Shown one piece after another: positions 43,944-56,481 of a stretch of DNA of 64,000 nucleotides (position 1 is its first letter; each line of letters begins with the position of its first letter). Both the position numbers and the translations under genes were made by a program. Source of the DNA: Mesorhizobium terrae (GTDB lineage Bacteria > Pseudomonadota > Alphaproteobacteria > Rhizobiales > Rhizobiaceae); contig NZ_CP044218.1 in the NCBI RefSeq assembly GCF_008727715.1, forward strand, positions 2,683,501-2,747,500. The letters are read 5' to 3'. The notes beneath the pieces were generated by a model. The model ran no database searches. It was not told the DNA's origin and saw only the letters and a program-made list of their open reading frames with translations.

Positions 43944-45203
43944 TCAGCCCTTCGCGGCGGCAACTGCTTCAGCCAGTGCCTTGGCGGCGGCCTTGGAGTC
44001 CAGCTCGCCGTTGAAGTGGCGGGTGATGACGTCATACATGGCGTTCTTCACCGCCGCCGGCACTGCATAGCCGTGAGCCATGGAGCCGAACAGCTTGCCC
44101 GAGGAGTTGGCTTCCGCCAGGTCCTTGATGCCCTTCTTGCCGCAATCGTCGAAGGCGGTGTCCGGCACGTCGGTGCGCGCCGGCACCGAGCCCTTGACCA
44201 CGTTGAAGGACGACTGGAAGTCCGGGCTCTCGATGTCGGATGCCATCGTGAGCTGCCCGGCCTTCTTGTCGTCGCCGACCTTGAACATCATGAACATGTC
44301 GGAGTTGAAGGTGACGGCGCCTTGCGTGCCCGGGAAGCGGATGCAGACGAAGTCGGTACCAGGCTTCTGCTTGGCCTTGAGGAACTCGCCCTTGGCCCAG
44401 TCGCCCATCATCTGCATGCCGGCCTTGCCTTCGATGACCATGGCCGAGGCAAGGTTCCAGTCGCGGCCGGAGAAGTCCTTGTCGACATAGCTCTTCAGCT
44501 TGGCCATGCGGTCGAAAGCCTCGACCATCTTGTCGCCGCCAAGAGCCTTGGGATCGTTGTCGATAAACGCGGCCTTGTAGAAGTCGGTGCCGAGCGAGAG
44601 CACGACTGCGTCGAAGATGGTGGCGTCCTGCCAGGCCTGGCCGCCATGGGCGAGCGGGGTGATGCCGTTGGCCTTCATCTTGTCGAGCACGGCGATCAGT
44701 TCGTCCCAGTTCTCCGGCACCTTGCCGCCAGCGGCATCGAGTGCCTTCTTGGAGATCCAGACCCAGTTGGTCGAGTGCACGTTGACGGGTGCCGCGATCC
44801 ACTTGCCGTCGTGCTTAGCGAAGTTCTGAAGGGCCGTCGGGATGACCTTGTCCCAGCCTTCCTTGTTGGCCACATCGCCGAGATCGCCGACCACGCCCTG
44901 CTTGGCCCAGTCAGTGATGTCGAAGCCTAGCGCCTGCACGGCGGTCGGCGGGTCACCAGCGGTGACACGGGCGCGCAGCGCGGTCATGGCGGCTTCGCCG
45001 CCGCCACCGGCCACGGGCATGTCCTTCCAGGTGATACCCTGGCTTTCCAGCTTCTTCTTCAAGACGTCGAGCGCGGCGGCCTCGCCGCCCGAGGTCCACC
45101 AGTGCAGCACTTCGACCGAGCCGCCAGCGGCATAGGTCGATGCGGTATAGCCGACGGTAAGCGCCGAGCCGAGCATCGTTCCGATTAGCAGTTTGCGCAA
45201 CAT
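43944..45203 (-). CDS. Sugar ABC transporter substrate-binding protein
   Basis: The 419-residue SBP_bac_1 protein has a signal peptide ([20 protein letters not shown], cleaved near YAA) and the mature motif [20 protein letters not shown]. This resembles glucose/mannose-type binding proteins (GtsA, AraN-like) of CUT1 systems. GGGAGGTAGTAC precedes the ATG. The ligand is likely a mono- or disaccharide or sugar derivative; identity is unknown. Confidence 0.92.
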   Translation of the reverse strand: MLRKLLIGTMLGSALTVGYTASTYAAGGSVEVLHWWTSGGEAAALDVLKKKLESQGITWKDMPVAGGGGEAAMTALRARVTAGDPPTAVQALGFDITDWAKQGVVGDLGDVANKEGWDKVIPTALQNFAKHDGKWIAAPVNVHSTNWVWISKKALDAAGGKVPENWDELIAVLDKMKANGITPLAHGGQAWQDATIFDAVVLSLGTDFYKAAFIDNDPKALGGDKMVEAFDRMAKLKSYVDKDFSGRDWNLASAMVIEGKAGMQMMGDWAKGEFLKAKQKPGTDFVCIRFPGTQGAVTFNSDMFMMFKVGDDKKAGQLTMASDIESPDFQSSFNVVKGSVPARTDVPDTAFDDCGKKGIKDLAEANSSGKLFGSMAHGYAVPAAVKNAMYDVITRHFNGELDSKAAAKALAEAVAAAKG

Positions 45204-45258
45204 GTACTACCTCCCTTGTTGCAGTCACACGACCGGCTATCGCCGGCTACCTCCCAAC

Positions 45259-46773
45259 TCAGCTCGCCCACCACCCGGTGCGCGGGCCGCGATGAAACTG
45301 GATCGTTTTTTCCTCGGTGTAATCCTCGACGGCGCGCCTGCCCAATTCGCGCCCAAGCCCGGATTGCTTGTATCCACCGAAAGGCAATTCCGGATAGCCT
45401 TCCATGAATGTGTTGACCCAAACGGTGCCCGAACGCACGCCGCGCGCCACCGACATGCAGGTATCGATATCGGCGCTCCAGACGCCCGCAGAAAGACCAT
45501 AGGGCGTGTTGTTGGCGATATGCAATGCCCTTTCAATCGTTTCAAAAGTCAGCACCGAAAGCACCGGTCCGAACACTTCCTCGCGGGCGATGGCCATGTC
45601 TTCCCTGACGCCGCTGACGATGGTCGGCGCCAGATAATCGCCGGCGCTGGAGGCGAGCTTCACACCACCTGTGGCCAACTTGGCGCCTTCGCTGGAGGCG
45701 GCGCCGACATAGGCGGTGACCTTGCCGAGATGGTCCGGCGAGATCATCGCGCCGACCTTGGTGCGGTCGTCGAGCGGATCGCCGACGGTGACCTTGGCGG
45801 TCAGCGATTTCACGGCTTCGAGGAAGTCGTTGGCGATCGCTTCATGGACGATCAGGCGCGAGCCGGCGTTGCAGCATTCGCCCGCATTGAAGAAGCCGCC
45901 GAACACGGCAGCATCCGCCGCGGCCTCGAGATCGGCATCGGGGAAGACGATCTGGCCGTTCTTGCCGCCGAGTTCCATCGACACCTTCTTCAGCGAATTG
46001 GCGGCGGCCGCCATGGTCATCTTGCCGACGCGGGTCGAGCCGGTGAAGGAGACCATCTCGGCCAGCGGGTGCGAAACCATCGGCGCGCCGACATCGGCGC
46101 CGAGGCCGGCAAGGATATTGACGCCGCCGTCCGGCAGGCCGGCCTCCATCAGCAGGTCGCCGAGCAAAAGGGTCGAGGCCGAGGTCATTTCGCTGGGCTT
46201 GACCACCGCGGTGCAACCGGCGGCGAGCGCGAAGGGCAGTTTCTGGCTGACGATGAGGAAAGGGAAGTTCCAGGGCGTGATGATGGAAACGACGCCGACC
46301 GGCTCGCGTAGCACGACGCCCAGCATGGCGTCGCCCAGATTGGCGTAGGACTCGCCGGAAAGCGTGCGGGCAAGGGCTGCCGAATAACGCCAGATGTCGG
46401 CCGCGCCGGCGATCTCGCCGCGCGCCTGGGCGATCGGCTTGCCGGATTCCAGCGCTTCGAGCCTGGCGATGTCTTCCAGCCGGGAGTCGATGAGGTTGGC
46501 GGTCTTCAAAAGCAGGGCAGCGCGCTCGGCCGCCTTCATGCGTGGCCACGGCCCGCTCTCGAAAGCCTTGTGGGCAGCCAACATCGCTGCCTCGACCTCG
46601 GCCTCGCCGGCCTGCGCATACCGCGAAACGACAAAGCCGTGGCCGGGCGAGCGACGCTCCAGCGTGCGGCCGTCGCGTGCATCGACATGTTTGCCGCCGA
46701 TCAGCAGCTTGTAACCCTTCGGCGCGACCGAGGCCTCAGAGGGCATTTTGATGTTCAGCGGGGCATTCATCAT
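45259..46773 (-). CDS. Aldehyde dehydrogenase
   Basis: The 504-residue ALDH has SIITPWNFPFLIVSQKLPFA, SFTGSTRVGKMT, MELGGKNGQIVFPDADL with the general-base Glu and NAGECCNAGSRLIVHEA with the catalytic Cys. The C-terminus PFGGYKQSGLGRELGRRAVE is typical of betaine-aldehyde-like ALDHs. Two ATGs stand in tandem (46773 and 46770); AGGACGACA favours the first. It lies 7 bases after the enoyl-CoA hydratase gene. Confidence 0.92.
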   Translation of the reverse strand: MMNAPLNIKMPSEASVAPKGYKLLIGGKHVDARDGRTLERRSPGHGFVVSRYAQAGEAEVEAAMLAAHKAFESGPWPRMKAAERAALLLKTANLIDSRLEDIARLEALESGKPIAQARGEIAGAADIWRYSAALARTLSGESYANLGDAMLGVVLREPVGVVSIITPWNFPFLIVSQKLPFALAAGCTAVVKPSEMTSASTLLLGDLLMEAGLPDGGVNILAGLGADVGAPMVSHPLAEMVSFTGSTRVGKMTMAAAANSLKKVSMELGGKNGQIVFPDADLEAAADAAVFGGFFNAGECCNAGSRLIVHEAIANDFLEAVKSLTAKVTVGDPLDDRTKVGAMISPDHLGKVTAYVGAASSEGAKLATGGVKLASSAGDYLAPTIVSGVREDMAIAREEVFGPVLSVLTFETIERALHIANNTPYGLSAGVWSADIDTCMSVARGVRSGTVWVNTFMEGYPELPFGGYKQSGLGRELGRRAVEDYTEEKTIQFHRGPRTGWWAS

Positions 46774-46780
46774 TGTCGTC

Positions 46781-47546
46781 CTAGCTCCGCGAAAAAGCGG
46801 GCTTCTGTTTGGTTCGGAAGGCGGAGACACCGGCCTTCAGGTCTTTAGTCAGCGCGATGAAGCCGCTGGCCAGCGCCTCGGTCGCGGCGGCGGTTTCCTC
46901 GCCTTCGGCAACGGCGATCATCAGCTTGGCGGCCTCGGTGGCCAGCGGTCCGCGCTCGGCGATCTTTGCGGCCCAGTTTTTAGCTTCTGCCAATGCCTCG
47001 CCGGTAGCTGCCACGCGGTCGACAATGCCGAGCGCAAGCGCGTCGGTCGCCGCAAAGACCTCGCCACCCAGCGCCATGCGCCGCACTGCCTGGGCGCCGA
47101 AGCGGCGCACGGCGCGCTGCGTGCCGGACCAGCCGGGCACGACGCCGATCGAGGTCTCGGGAAAACCGAGCTTCGCTTGCGTTTCCGCGACACGGAAATC
47201 GCACGCGGCGGCAAGTTCCAACCCGCCGCCCAGCGCATGACCGGACAACACCGCGATGGTGGGCTGCCTGAGGCGCGCCAGTCGGTCGAAGACACGATGG
47301 CCATAGCGCACCCACTGAACCTGGAAATCGGCGGCGCTCATCGCCGCCCAGGCATCGACGTCGCCGCCGGCGCAGAAACCCTTGCCTTCACCGCACAGGA
47401 GCACGACGCGCACGCTTTCGGCAGCCTCAGCTTCGTCCAGCGCTTTTTCCAGCGCCCGCAGCATCGGGATATCGAGCGCATTGAATTTTTCGGGCCGCCT
47501 CAGCGTGACAATGCCGATCGCGCCTTCAGCCTGGAATGTGACGAGT

Positions 47547-47554
<8 letters not shown>
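46781..47554 (-). CDS. Enoyl-CoA hydratase/isomerase
   Basis: The 257-residue crotonase-family protein has the oxyanion-hole stretches LLCGEGKGFCAGGDVDAW and VLSGHALGGGLELAAACD, and FPETSIGVVPGWSGTQRAVR with the catalytic Glu. It overlaps the CoA-transferase stop by 8 bases and likely hydrates an enoyl-CoA from the pathway. An open frame upstream of the ATG lies inside the transferase and is not used. Confidence 0.92.
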
Positions 47555-51273
<3,719 letters not shown>

Positions 51274-51422
51274 CACAATCGATCGGAGGCGTCAATCGGA
51301 ATTGTTCATGGAGTATGATGAATATGGAAACCCAAGGCAGTATGCGGATATACGACTTAATTCGTTGTGCGTCGCAGCAAAATTTTGTGCGCTGCCACGA
51401 ATCGTAAATCTTCTTGATTTAT

Positions 51423-51434
51423 TGGAACGTTCCA
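51423..51434. promoter_or_regulatory. LacI operator candidate 2
   Basis: TGGAACGTTCCA is a perfect palindrome 31 bases upstream of the DUF993 start (51465), about 163 bases from site 1. It lies where a repressor would block the divergent promoter. Confidence 0.75.
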
Positions 51435-51464
51435 TTTATGGCGAAACTCAAGGGAGCGAGCATC

Positions 51465-52619
51465 ATGGACATCATCTTGCCAGTGGAGGATGGTCGCCGG
51501 GCGTCATACCGCCTTATTGGTCGGCCGGTCGAAGCCGTGGCGGGCGCGCGATTTCCGCGCATCGCCTATGCCGCCGCCCATGTCGTCGCCGACCCGCTCG
51601 CGATGTCCGATCCCTGGTCGAAACCGGTCGTCGACTGGGACCGCACGATGGCGTTCCGCCATCATCTGTGGCGTCTCGGCTTCCGCATCGCCGAGGCGAT
51701 GGACACATCCCAGCGCGGCATGGGTTTCGACTGGAGCAGTGCCAGGGAATTGATCCGCCGCTCGATCGTGGAAGCGCGCACGGTGGAGGGTGCCGATCTC
51801 GCCTCGGGCGCTGGCACGGATCATCTCGAGGTCCGCGCAGGGCTGACGTTGGACGACATCATTGCTGCCTATGAGGAGCAGTTCGGCTTCATCGAGGGCG
51901 AGGGTGGCAAGGCGATCATGATGGCCAGCCGTGCGCTGGCGGCAACTGCAAGAAGCGCGGACGATTACGCAAAAGTTTACGACCGTGTTCTCTCGCAGGC
52001 CTCCGGCAAGGTCATCCTGCATTGGCTGGGCGACATGTTCGACCCGGCGCTGAAGGGCTATTGGGGCGCGGACAACTTCGAAAACGCGCTAGATACGGTT
52101 GTCGCCATCATCGAGCGCCATGCCCACAAGGTCGAAGGCATCAAGATCTCGCTGCTTGACGCCGACAAGGAGGTCGCGCTGCGCAACCGTCTGCCGGACG
52201 GGGTCGTCATGTTCACCGGCGACGATTTCAACTATCCCGAACTGATTGCGGGCGACGGCCACCGTCATTCGCATGCGCTGCTCGGCATCTTCGACGCGAT
52301 CGCGCCGGTCGCCAATTCAGCGCTTGCCAGATTGGCCGCCGGCGACCGCGCCGGCTATGACGCGCTGATGGCGCCGACGGTGCCTTTGTCGCGCAAGATC
52401 TTCGAGGCACCGACCGAATATTACAAGGCCGGCATCGTCTTCATGGCCTGGCTGAACGGTCATCAGGACCATTTCACCATGGTCGGCGGCATGCAGTCGG
52501 CGCGCGGCATCTGCCATTATGCCGAGGTGTTCCGGCTGGCCGACCAGGCCGGGCTGCTGGCTGATCCCGATCTTGCTGTCTCGCGCATGAAAAGTCTGTG
52601 CGCAGTGGCCGGTATCTGA
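51465..52619 (+). CDS. DUF993 family protein, DHDPS-like aldolase
   Basis: The 384-residue protein has the class I aldolase-like TIM barrel of DUF993, which belongs with dihydrodipicolinate synthase. HKVEGIKISLLDADKEV contains the probable Schiff-base Lys (K227), followed by MFTGDDFNYPELIAGDGHRH and SHALLGIFDAIAPVANSALA. It probably cleaves or condenses a keto-sugar acid, as in rare-sugar catabolic clusters. ATG at 51465 has AAGGGAGCGAG before it; ATG at 51438 lacks one. It is the only plus-strand gene of the regulon. Confidence 0.85.
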   Translation: MDIILPVEDGRRASYRLIGRPVEAVAGARFPRIAYAAAHVVADPLAMSDPWSKPVVDWDRTMAFRHHLWRLGFRIAEAMDTSQRGMGFDWSSARELIRRSIVEARTVEGADLASGAGTDHLEVRAGLTLDDIIAAYEEQFGFIEGEGGKAIMMASRALAATARSADDYAKVYDRVLSQASGKVILHWLGDMFDPALKGYWGADNFENALDTVVAIIERHAHKVEGIKISLLDADKEVALRNRLPDGVVMFTGDDFNYPELIAGDGHRHSHALLGIFDAIAPVANSALARLAAGDRAGYDALMAPTVPLSRKIFEAPTEYYKAGIVFMAWLNGHQDHFTMVGGMQSARGICHYAEVFRLADQAGLLADPDLAVSRMKSLCAVAGI

Positions 52620-52791
52620 GCGGACACGGCTCCATCCCGGTTCGAAATATTCGGGTTGCGGCCGGCGCTGAGGACGGAAAAATCTTTCATCCGATCTTCC
52701 GTTGTGGCGAAATACGCCTTCATCCTGCCCTAATCGCGCAAGAACAAGAAGGTGAGGGGGACTTTTGTTTAAATATCGAATGGAGGATAAC

Positions 52792-53013
52792 ATGCTTCGT
52801 AGGGTTGTTTTGGCGACCGCAGCCGTCGCCGTGTTCAGCATGCCAGCTTTTGCCGCGACCGAATTCTGGGTGGCCAAGTCTGCCGCGACCAAGAAGTGCG
52901 AAATCGTCGACAAGAAGCCGGACGGCACCAAGATGATGGACATGGGCAAGAAGTCCTATGCCACCAAGGGCAACGCCGAAAAGGCGCTGAAAGAACTCAA
53001 GGACTGCAAGTGA
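52792..53013 (+). CDS. Small secreted protein of unknown function
   Basis: The 73-residue product has a signal peptide (MLRRVVLATAAVAVFSMPAF, cleaved after AFA) and a mature part TEFWVAKSAATKKCEIVDKK with later EKALKELKDCK; the two Cys residues may form a disulfide. GGAGGATAAC precedes ATG at 52792. Similar small periplasmic proteins are common in rhizobia. A terminator follows. Confidence 0.75.
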   Translation: MLRRVVLATAAVAVFSMPAFAATEFWVAKSAATKKCEIVDKKPDGTKMMDMGKKSYATKGNAEKALKELKDCK

Positions 53014-53044
53014 TCTGACGGAAACTTCGCGTTCCTCGGTCCAC

Positions 53045-53075
53045 AGCCCGTCCCGATCTTTCGGGGCGGGCTTTT
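53045..53075 (+). terminator. Rho-independent terminator
   Basis: AGCCCGTCCCGA pairs with TCGGGGCGGGCT (one G-T wobble) around TCTT and is followed by TTTCATTT. It ends the small secreted-protein gene at 52792. Confidence 0.85.
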
Positions 53076-53134
53076 CATTTGTGCTGTTTGGGCTATCAGC
53101 CGGCCCGTGTATGCTGGCGATCCGGAGGTTGCCC

Positions 53135-53332
53135 ATGGCGTTTTTCGACATCGACCAGCAGGAACGGCTGAAAACCGCCAAGGGCAAGGAGATGCTGGAT
53201 ACGGTTCCGGTCCATGACGTTGTGCCGACGCATGTCGCGCCGCCGCCGACTGATCTCGGCGGCAAGGTGGAAATCAGCCTTGGCAAGGACGGCAAGGTGA
53301 TCGCCAAAATCAAGGATCCGACACTGCGCTGA
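53135..53332 (+). CDS. Small conserved protein of unknown function
   Basis: The 65-residue protein begins MAFFDIDQQERLKTAKGKEM and has HVAPPPTDLGGKVEISLGKD; it has no signal peptide. GGAGGTTGCCC precedes the ATG at 53135. Nothing indicates its role. It is the last gene before the tRNA remnant. Confidence 0.65.
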   Translation: MAFFDIDQQERLKTAKGKEMLDTVPVHDVVPTHVAPPPTDLGGKVEISLGKDGKVIAKIKDPTLR

Positions 53333-53466
53333 CATGCGCGGGGCCATCCTGGCAAACTCCAGGCGCGATTGTCCCGCGCGGCGCTTCCAGGCGCGCCCCG
53401 GATGGCGGCTGGCCGAACGAGGCGACAAGGCGCTCGTCGGCAGTATCTAAAATTGTCAGGATCGAA

Positions 53467-53511
53467 TGGTGGGCGTGACAGGGATTGAACCTGTGACCCC
53501 TACGATGTCAA
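53467..53511 (-). other. 3' half of tRNA-Val(GAC) with CCA: attachment-site remnant
   Basis: On the minus strand this reads from the anticodon loop TTGACAT (anticodon GAC) through CGTAG, the variable loop, a perfect T-arm (ACAGG-TTCAATC-CCTGT) and the acceptor CACGCCC plus ACCA. That is tRNA positions 32-76, 45 bases. No D-arm or 5' acceptor strand lies upstream, so it is not a whole tRNA. Such half-tRNAs with CCA mark the site where a tyrosine recombinase integrated an element. Confidence 0.85.
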
Positions 53512-53587
53512 CGCCGCCGAAGACGGGTAAAAACAAGGGCAAAAAGTAGCAAAGTGTTGCAAAGTCATTGCCAGAAAAATCAATGAG

Positions 53588-54499
53588 TTAGCGGGATGTG
53601 CGTGTCACTTGCGTGCCATGGCAGCGACGCTGCAGCACCCGCAAGTCTCGATAGTATCGCGTATTACCTGAAATGACGGGCGTGGACTCGTTTCGCCAGA
53701 ACTGGGCTTCACAGTCCCAACTCGACCTCGCATCGTTCAACCAGCAGCCCATCATCGGCATAGGTATCCAGCTCAGAGGTTTCGCCACACCTCCAAGAAG
53801 CCGAAAATGATTCCCACCCGGCATCGTGACCGTCGTCGTGACACGGGTTACGGGTAATCCCTTCTCGGAAATCTTCTCCTCACGCCGCGATACGCTCACC
53901 AAGGGAAGACTTGGCTGCTCCGGCATGGAGAGGGCACAGAAGCGGCTTTCCATCTTCATTCCGTCGACGGTGTCTCCGTCGTGAAATCCGAATGTATGCA
54001 CAAAGGCGGCCCTCGATGCTGGTGTTGCGACCTTGGCGCAGGTGGTGGCATCCATCATCCGATGGGACAGATATCCTTGAGGAAAGTTGGAATTGGCTGA
54101 GTATGCCACGGGCAAGGCATAGTTTTGCGTGAGCCAGGCACCAGATTGATCGTCATTGCTGAAGGCCAGGGACTGTCGCGTGGCCTCGAATGGGATCGCC
54201 ACCCGCGCGTTGGCAGCATCATATACGCTCGAAAGCGAACGCAGCGCGATGTGGTCGTGTACGGTCGTTGCCAGATAGCTGCCGTAGAATATCAACGGCA
54301 ACAAGATCCACCACCGCGCTACGCGACCGGTCGCGACCTCGAACGCGACTCCGATCATTCCTGCATTGATCAGGAATACGGACCAGAACATAGCCAGCGC
54401 GAACATCAAGAAGATGCCCGTGAATGGAATAGCCTGAAGCACGAAAACGGCTGCAGTCACGACAAAGAAGATGAGCGAAACTGGCAATGACGAGCGCAT
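53588..54499 (-). CDS. Membrane protein of unknown function
   Basis: The 303-residue protein begins with three or four hydrophobic segments: LPVSLIFFVVTAAVFVLQAI, FTGIFLMFALAMFWSVFLIN and WWILLPLIFYGSYLATTVHD (about residues 5-85). The long C-terminal part (about 90-303), with SHRMMDATTCAKVATPASRA and CWLNDARSSWDCEAQFWRNE, is probably outside the membrane. I recognise no family. It is the first gene inside the island; an inverted repeat lies just upstream. Confidence 0.6.
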   Translation of the reverse strand: MRSSLPVSLIFFVVTAAVFVLQAIPFTGIFLMFALAMFWSVFLINAGMIGVAFEVATGRVARWWILLPLIFYGSYLATTVHDHIALRSLSSVYDAANARVAIPFEATRQSLAFSNDDQSGAWLTQNYALPVAYSANSNFPQGYLSHRMMDATTCAKVATPASRAAFVHTFGFHDGDTVDGMKMESRFCALSMPEQPSLPLVSVSRREEKISEKGLPVTRVTTTVTMPGGNHFRLLGGVAKPLSWIPMPMMGCWLNDARSSWDCEAQFWRNESTPVISGNTRYYRDLRVLQRRCHGTQVTRTSR

Positions 54500-54528
54500 C
54501 CAGCATATATGCCAGTCGTGCTTAAATA

Positions 54529-54560
54529 ATTTGTACCTTCCGGTGGTGAGAGGTACAAAT
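54529..54560. repeat. 10-base inverted repeat between membrane and integrase genes
   Basis: ATTTGTACCT (54529-54538) and AGGTACAAAT (54551-54560) are perfect arms around a 12-base loop, 29 bases upstream of the membrane-protein start. It could be an operator or a hairpin in the leader. Confidence 0.5.
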
Positions 54561-54728
54561 CGCCACAGTTGATTAGAAAATCAACCGACGGCGGCGAAGA
54601 TCCATTCTGTCTCGGCGAATGTAGCGGCTTGACTGCAAGCGAGATAATGCAGCGTAGGGGTTGCGGATGTTTTGCTCGACACCTCGTCCTTCTCTGCCCA
54701 GAACTTGTATGTCGCTGTCATTTGCGGC

Positions 54729-54908
54729 GCTCGCAAAAACAGAACACATGCGCTCCGCCGTACCAAGGCAGCCCTGATCTACAAGGCTACCGGCAATCTT
54801 CGAGTTGTTCAGATCTTGCTTGGGCACACCAAGATCGAAAATACCGTTAGATACCTCGGCGTTGATATCGATGATGCGCTTACGCTTACCGAGACAACGG
54901 AAATCTGA
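54729..54908 (+). pseudogene. Tyrosine recombinase (integrase) C-terminal fragment
   Basis: About 60 residues remain: HALRRTKAALIYKATGNLRV, then VQILLGHTKIENTVRYLGVD. These carry box II (HxLR), the LGH motif and the nucleophile Tyr in VRYLG. The N-terminal 250 or so residues of a normal integrase are absent, and the upstream bases do not read as integrase in any frame I checked. The remnant probably belongs to the recombinase that placed an element at this tRNA. Confidence 0.75.
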
Positions 54909-55040
54909 CCCGCGGCCTCGCTGAACATAGCGGGACCGCGTTCGGCAACGCGCCGTCATTTCGGTCATTCGGACCGTCGGAATCTTCCGACGAAAGCGGA
55001 CTGCTCGCCGCCTCCGCATCCTTGGACAGAAGGTTCGAAA

Positions 55041-55097
55041 CGCTAAGAACGATTTCTTGACTAGACATTGCCGATAGTAAAGTATTCGTTCTTAGCG
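55041..55097. promoter_or_regulatory. 12-base inverted repeat upstream of the Fic gene
   Basis: CGCTAAGAACGA (55041-55052) and TCGTTCTTAGCG (55086-55097) are perfect arms separated by 33 bases, 66 bases before the Fic start. Spacing fits a dimer or two dimers binding about four turns apart. The Fic protein's C-terminal winged helix is the obvious candidate binder. Confidence 0.65.
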
Positions 55098-55162
55098 AGT
55101 TCGACAGGGAACGCTGTCATGCCTTTGCGTTTCCAGATCGTCTCTTCATGTAGGGTTGCCAC

Positions 55163-56338
55163 ATGCCAACGCGTGAGACGGGTCAATATGAAAGCGTGAC
55201 CGCTGGCGGAGAGAAGGTTGACGCGTTCATTCCCTTTGATCTGCCGCCCGCGCGCCCGGCGCTGTTAATCAACGACACGCTCGAACATCGTCTTCGCGAG
55301 GCTGAGCAGGCGCTCGTTCGCCTTGACCTTGCAGGAGCGATGGTGCCGTCCCTCGATTGGTTCATCTACGCCTTCGTACGCAAGGAGGCCGTGATTTCGT
55401 CGCAGATCGAAGGCACGCAAGCGTCGCTAATCGACCTTCTCGCCTTCGAGGCGGAAGAACATCCGGCTCCCAACGCGGATGTCGAGGAGGTCACGAATTA
55501 TCTTGAGGCACTGGCCTACGCGCGAGGCCAACTCGCGGCAAAGCGAGGTCTCCCCATATCGATGAGGCTCCTGAATGAGGCTCACAAGCGGTTGATGCGT
55601 GGCGTGCGTGACTCGAACAAGCAACCTGGCGAGATTCGCCGTAGCCAAAATTGGATTGGGGGAAGTCGACCGGGAAATGCGGCCTACGTGCCACCGGCTC
55701 CTGATAAGCTCCCTCTGCTTCTTGGCGCGCTTGAGAAGTACATTCACACTGACGAAAAGCTGCCGGCGCTGGTGCGCACCGGGCTGTTGCATGTGCAGTT
55801 CGAAACCATCCATCCGTATCTCGACGGCAATGGTCGGATCGGGCGACTGTTGATTGCGCTGCTGTTGGAACATTGGCAACTGTTAAGAGCTCCGCTTCTC
55901 TACCTCAGCCTGTTCTTCAAGCGCCACCGCGAAGAGTATTATCGCCGGCTCAATCGCGTGCGGCTGGCAGGAGATTGGGAGGGCTGGACAGACTTTTTTC
56001 TGGATGGGGTAGCGACGATTGCGGATGAAGCAGTCGCATCGGCGCGCGAGTTGTTCAATCTCGTTGGTGCGGACCGAGCTCAGCTATTAAATGCGGCCTC
56101 CGCTTCCGTCTCGGCGCTGAGATTATTTGAACAACTTCCCCGCCATCCAATCGTAACGGTCGTTGCCGCGATGAAACTGATCGATGCCAGCAAGCCAACG
56201 GCGACCCGCGCGATCGAAGTGCTGGTAGAGGCCGGCATTCTCGTGGAAACGACAGGCAAGAAACGTGACCGGAGCTTTGCCTACCGAGCCTATATGGAAT
56301 GTCTGCGGGTCGGAACGGATTTGTCTCATCGCGAATGA
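55163..56338 (+). CDS. Fic family AMP-transferase with C-terminal winged helix
   Basis: The 391-residue protein has the Fic motif HPYLDGNGRIGR (H217 catalytic) and an N-terminal inhibitory motif SSQIEG (S79-E83-G84), the class II arrangement where the enzyme is self-inhibited. The last 80 residues (PIVTVVAAMKLIDASKPTAT and ILVETTGKKRDRSFAYRAYM) form a winged helix, probably DNA-binding for autoregulation. It transfers AMP to a target protein hydroxyl. It is divergent from the restriction-modification operon's far end and may act as a defence or toxin-like module. Confidence 0.92.
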   Translation: MPTRETGQYESVTAGGEKVDAFIPFDLPPARPALLINDTLEHRLREAEQALVRLDLAGAMVPSLDWFIYAFVRKEAVISSQIEGTQASLIDLLAFEAEEHPAPNADVEEVTNYLEALAYARGQLAAKRGLPISMRLLNEAHKRLMRGVRDSNKQPGEIRRSQNWIGGSRPGNAAYVPPAPDKLPLLLGALEKYIHTDEKLPALVRTGLLHVQFETIHPYLDGNGRIGRLLIALLLEHWQLLRAPLLYLSLFFKRHREEYYRRLNRVRLAGDWEGWTDFFLDGVATIADEAVASARELFNLVGADRAQLLNAASASVSALRLFEQLPRHPIVTVVAAMKLIDASKPTATRAIEVLVEAGILVETTGKKRDRSFAYRAYMECLRVGTDLSHRE

Positions 56339-56481
56339 AGCAAACGGCAAGCCGGAAAAACGGACCTTCCGATTCGCGCCTTTATTCCGGTCGTTCGAAC
56401 TTCTTGCGCTTCACACCGAAAGCGGACATCTGGTCCAGAGCCGAGACATAAGAATGGCTGCGTCTAGCAAGTTCGACATTT

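Noticed and set aside
53467..53511. Complete tRNA gene
   Set aside because: D-arm and 5' acceptor are missing, so it is a 3' half only.
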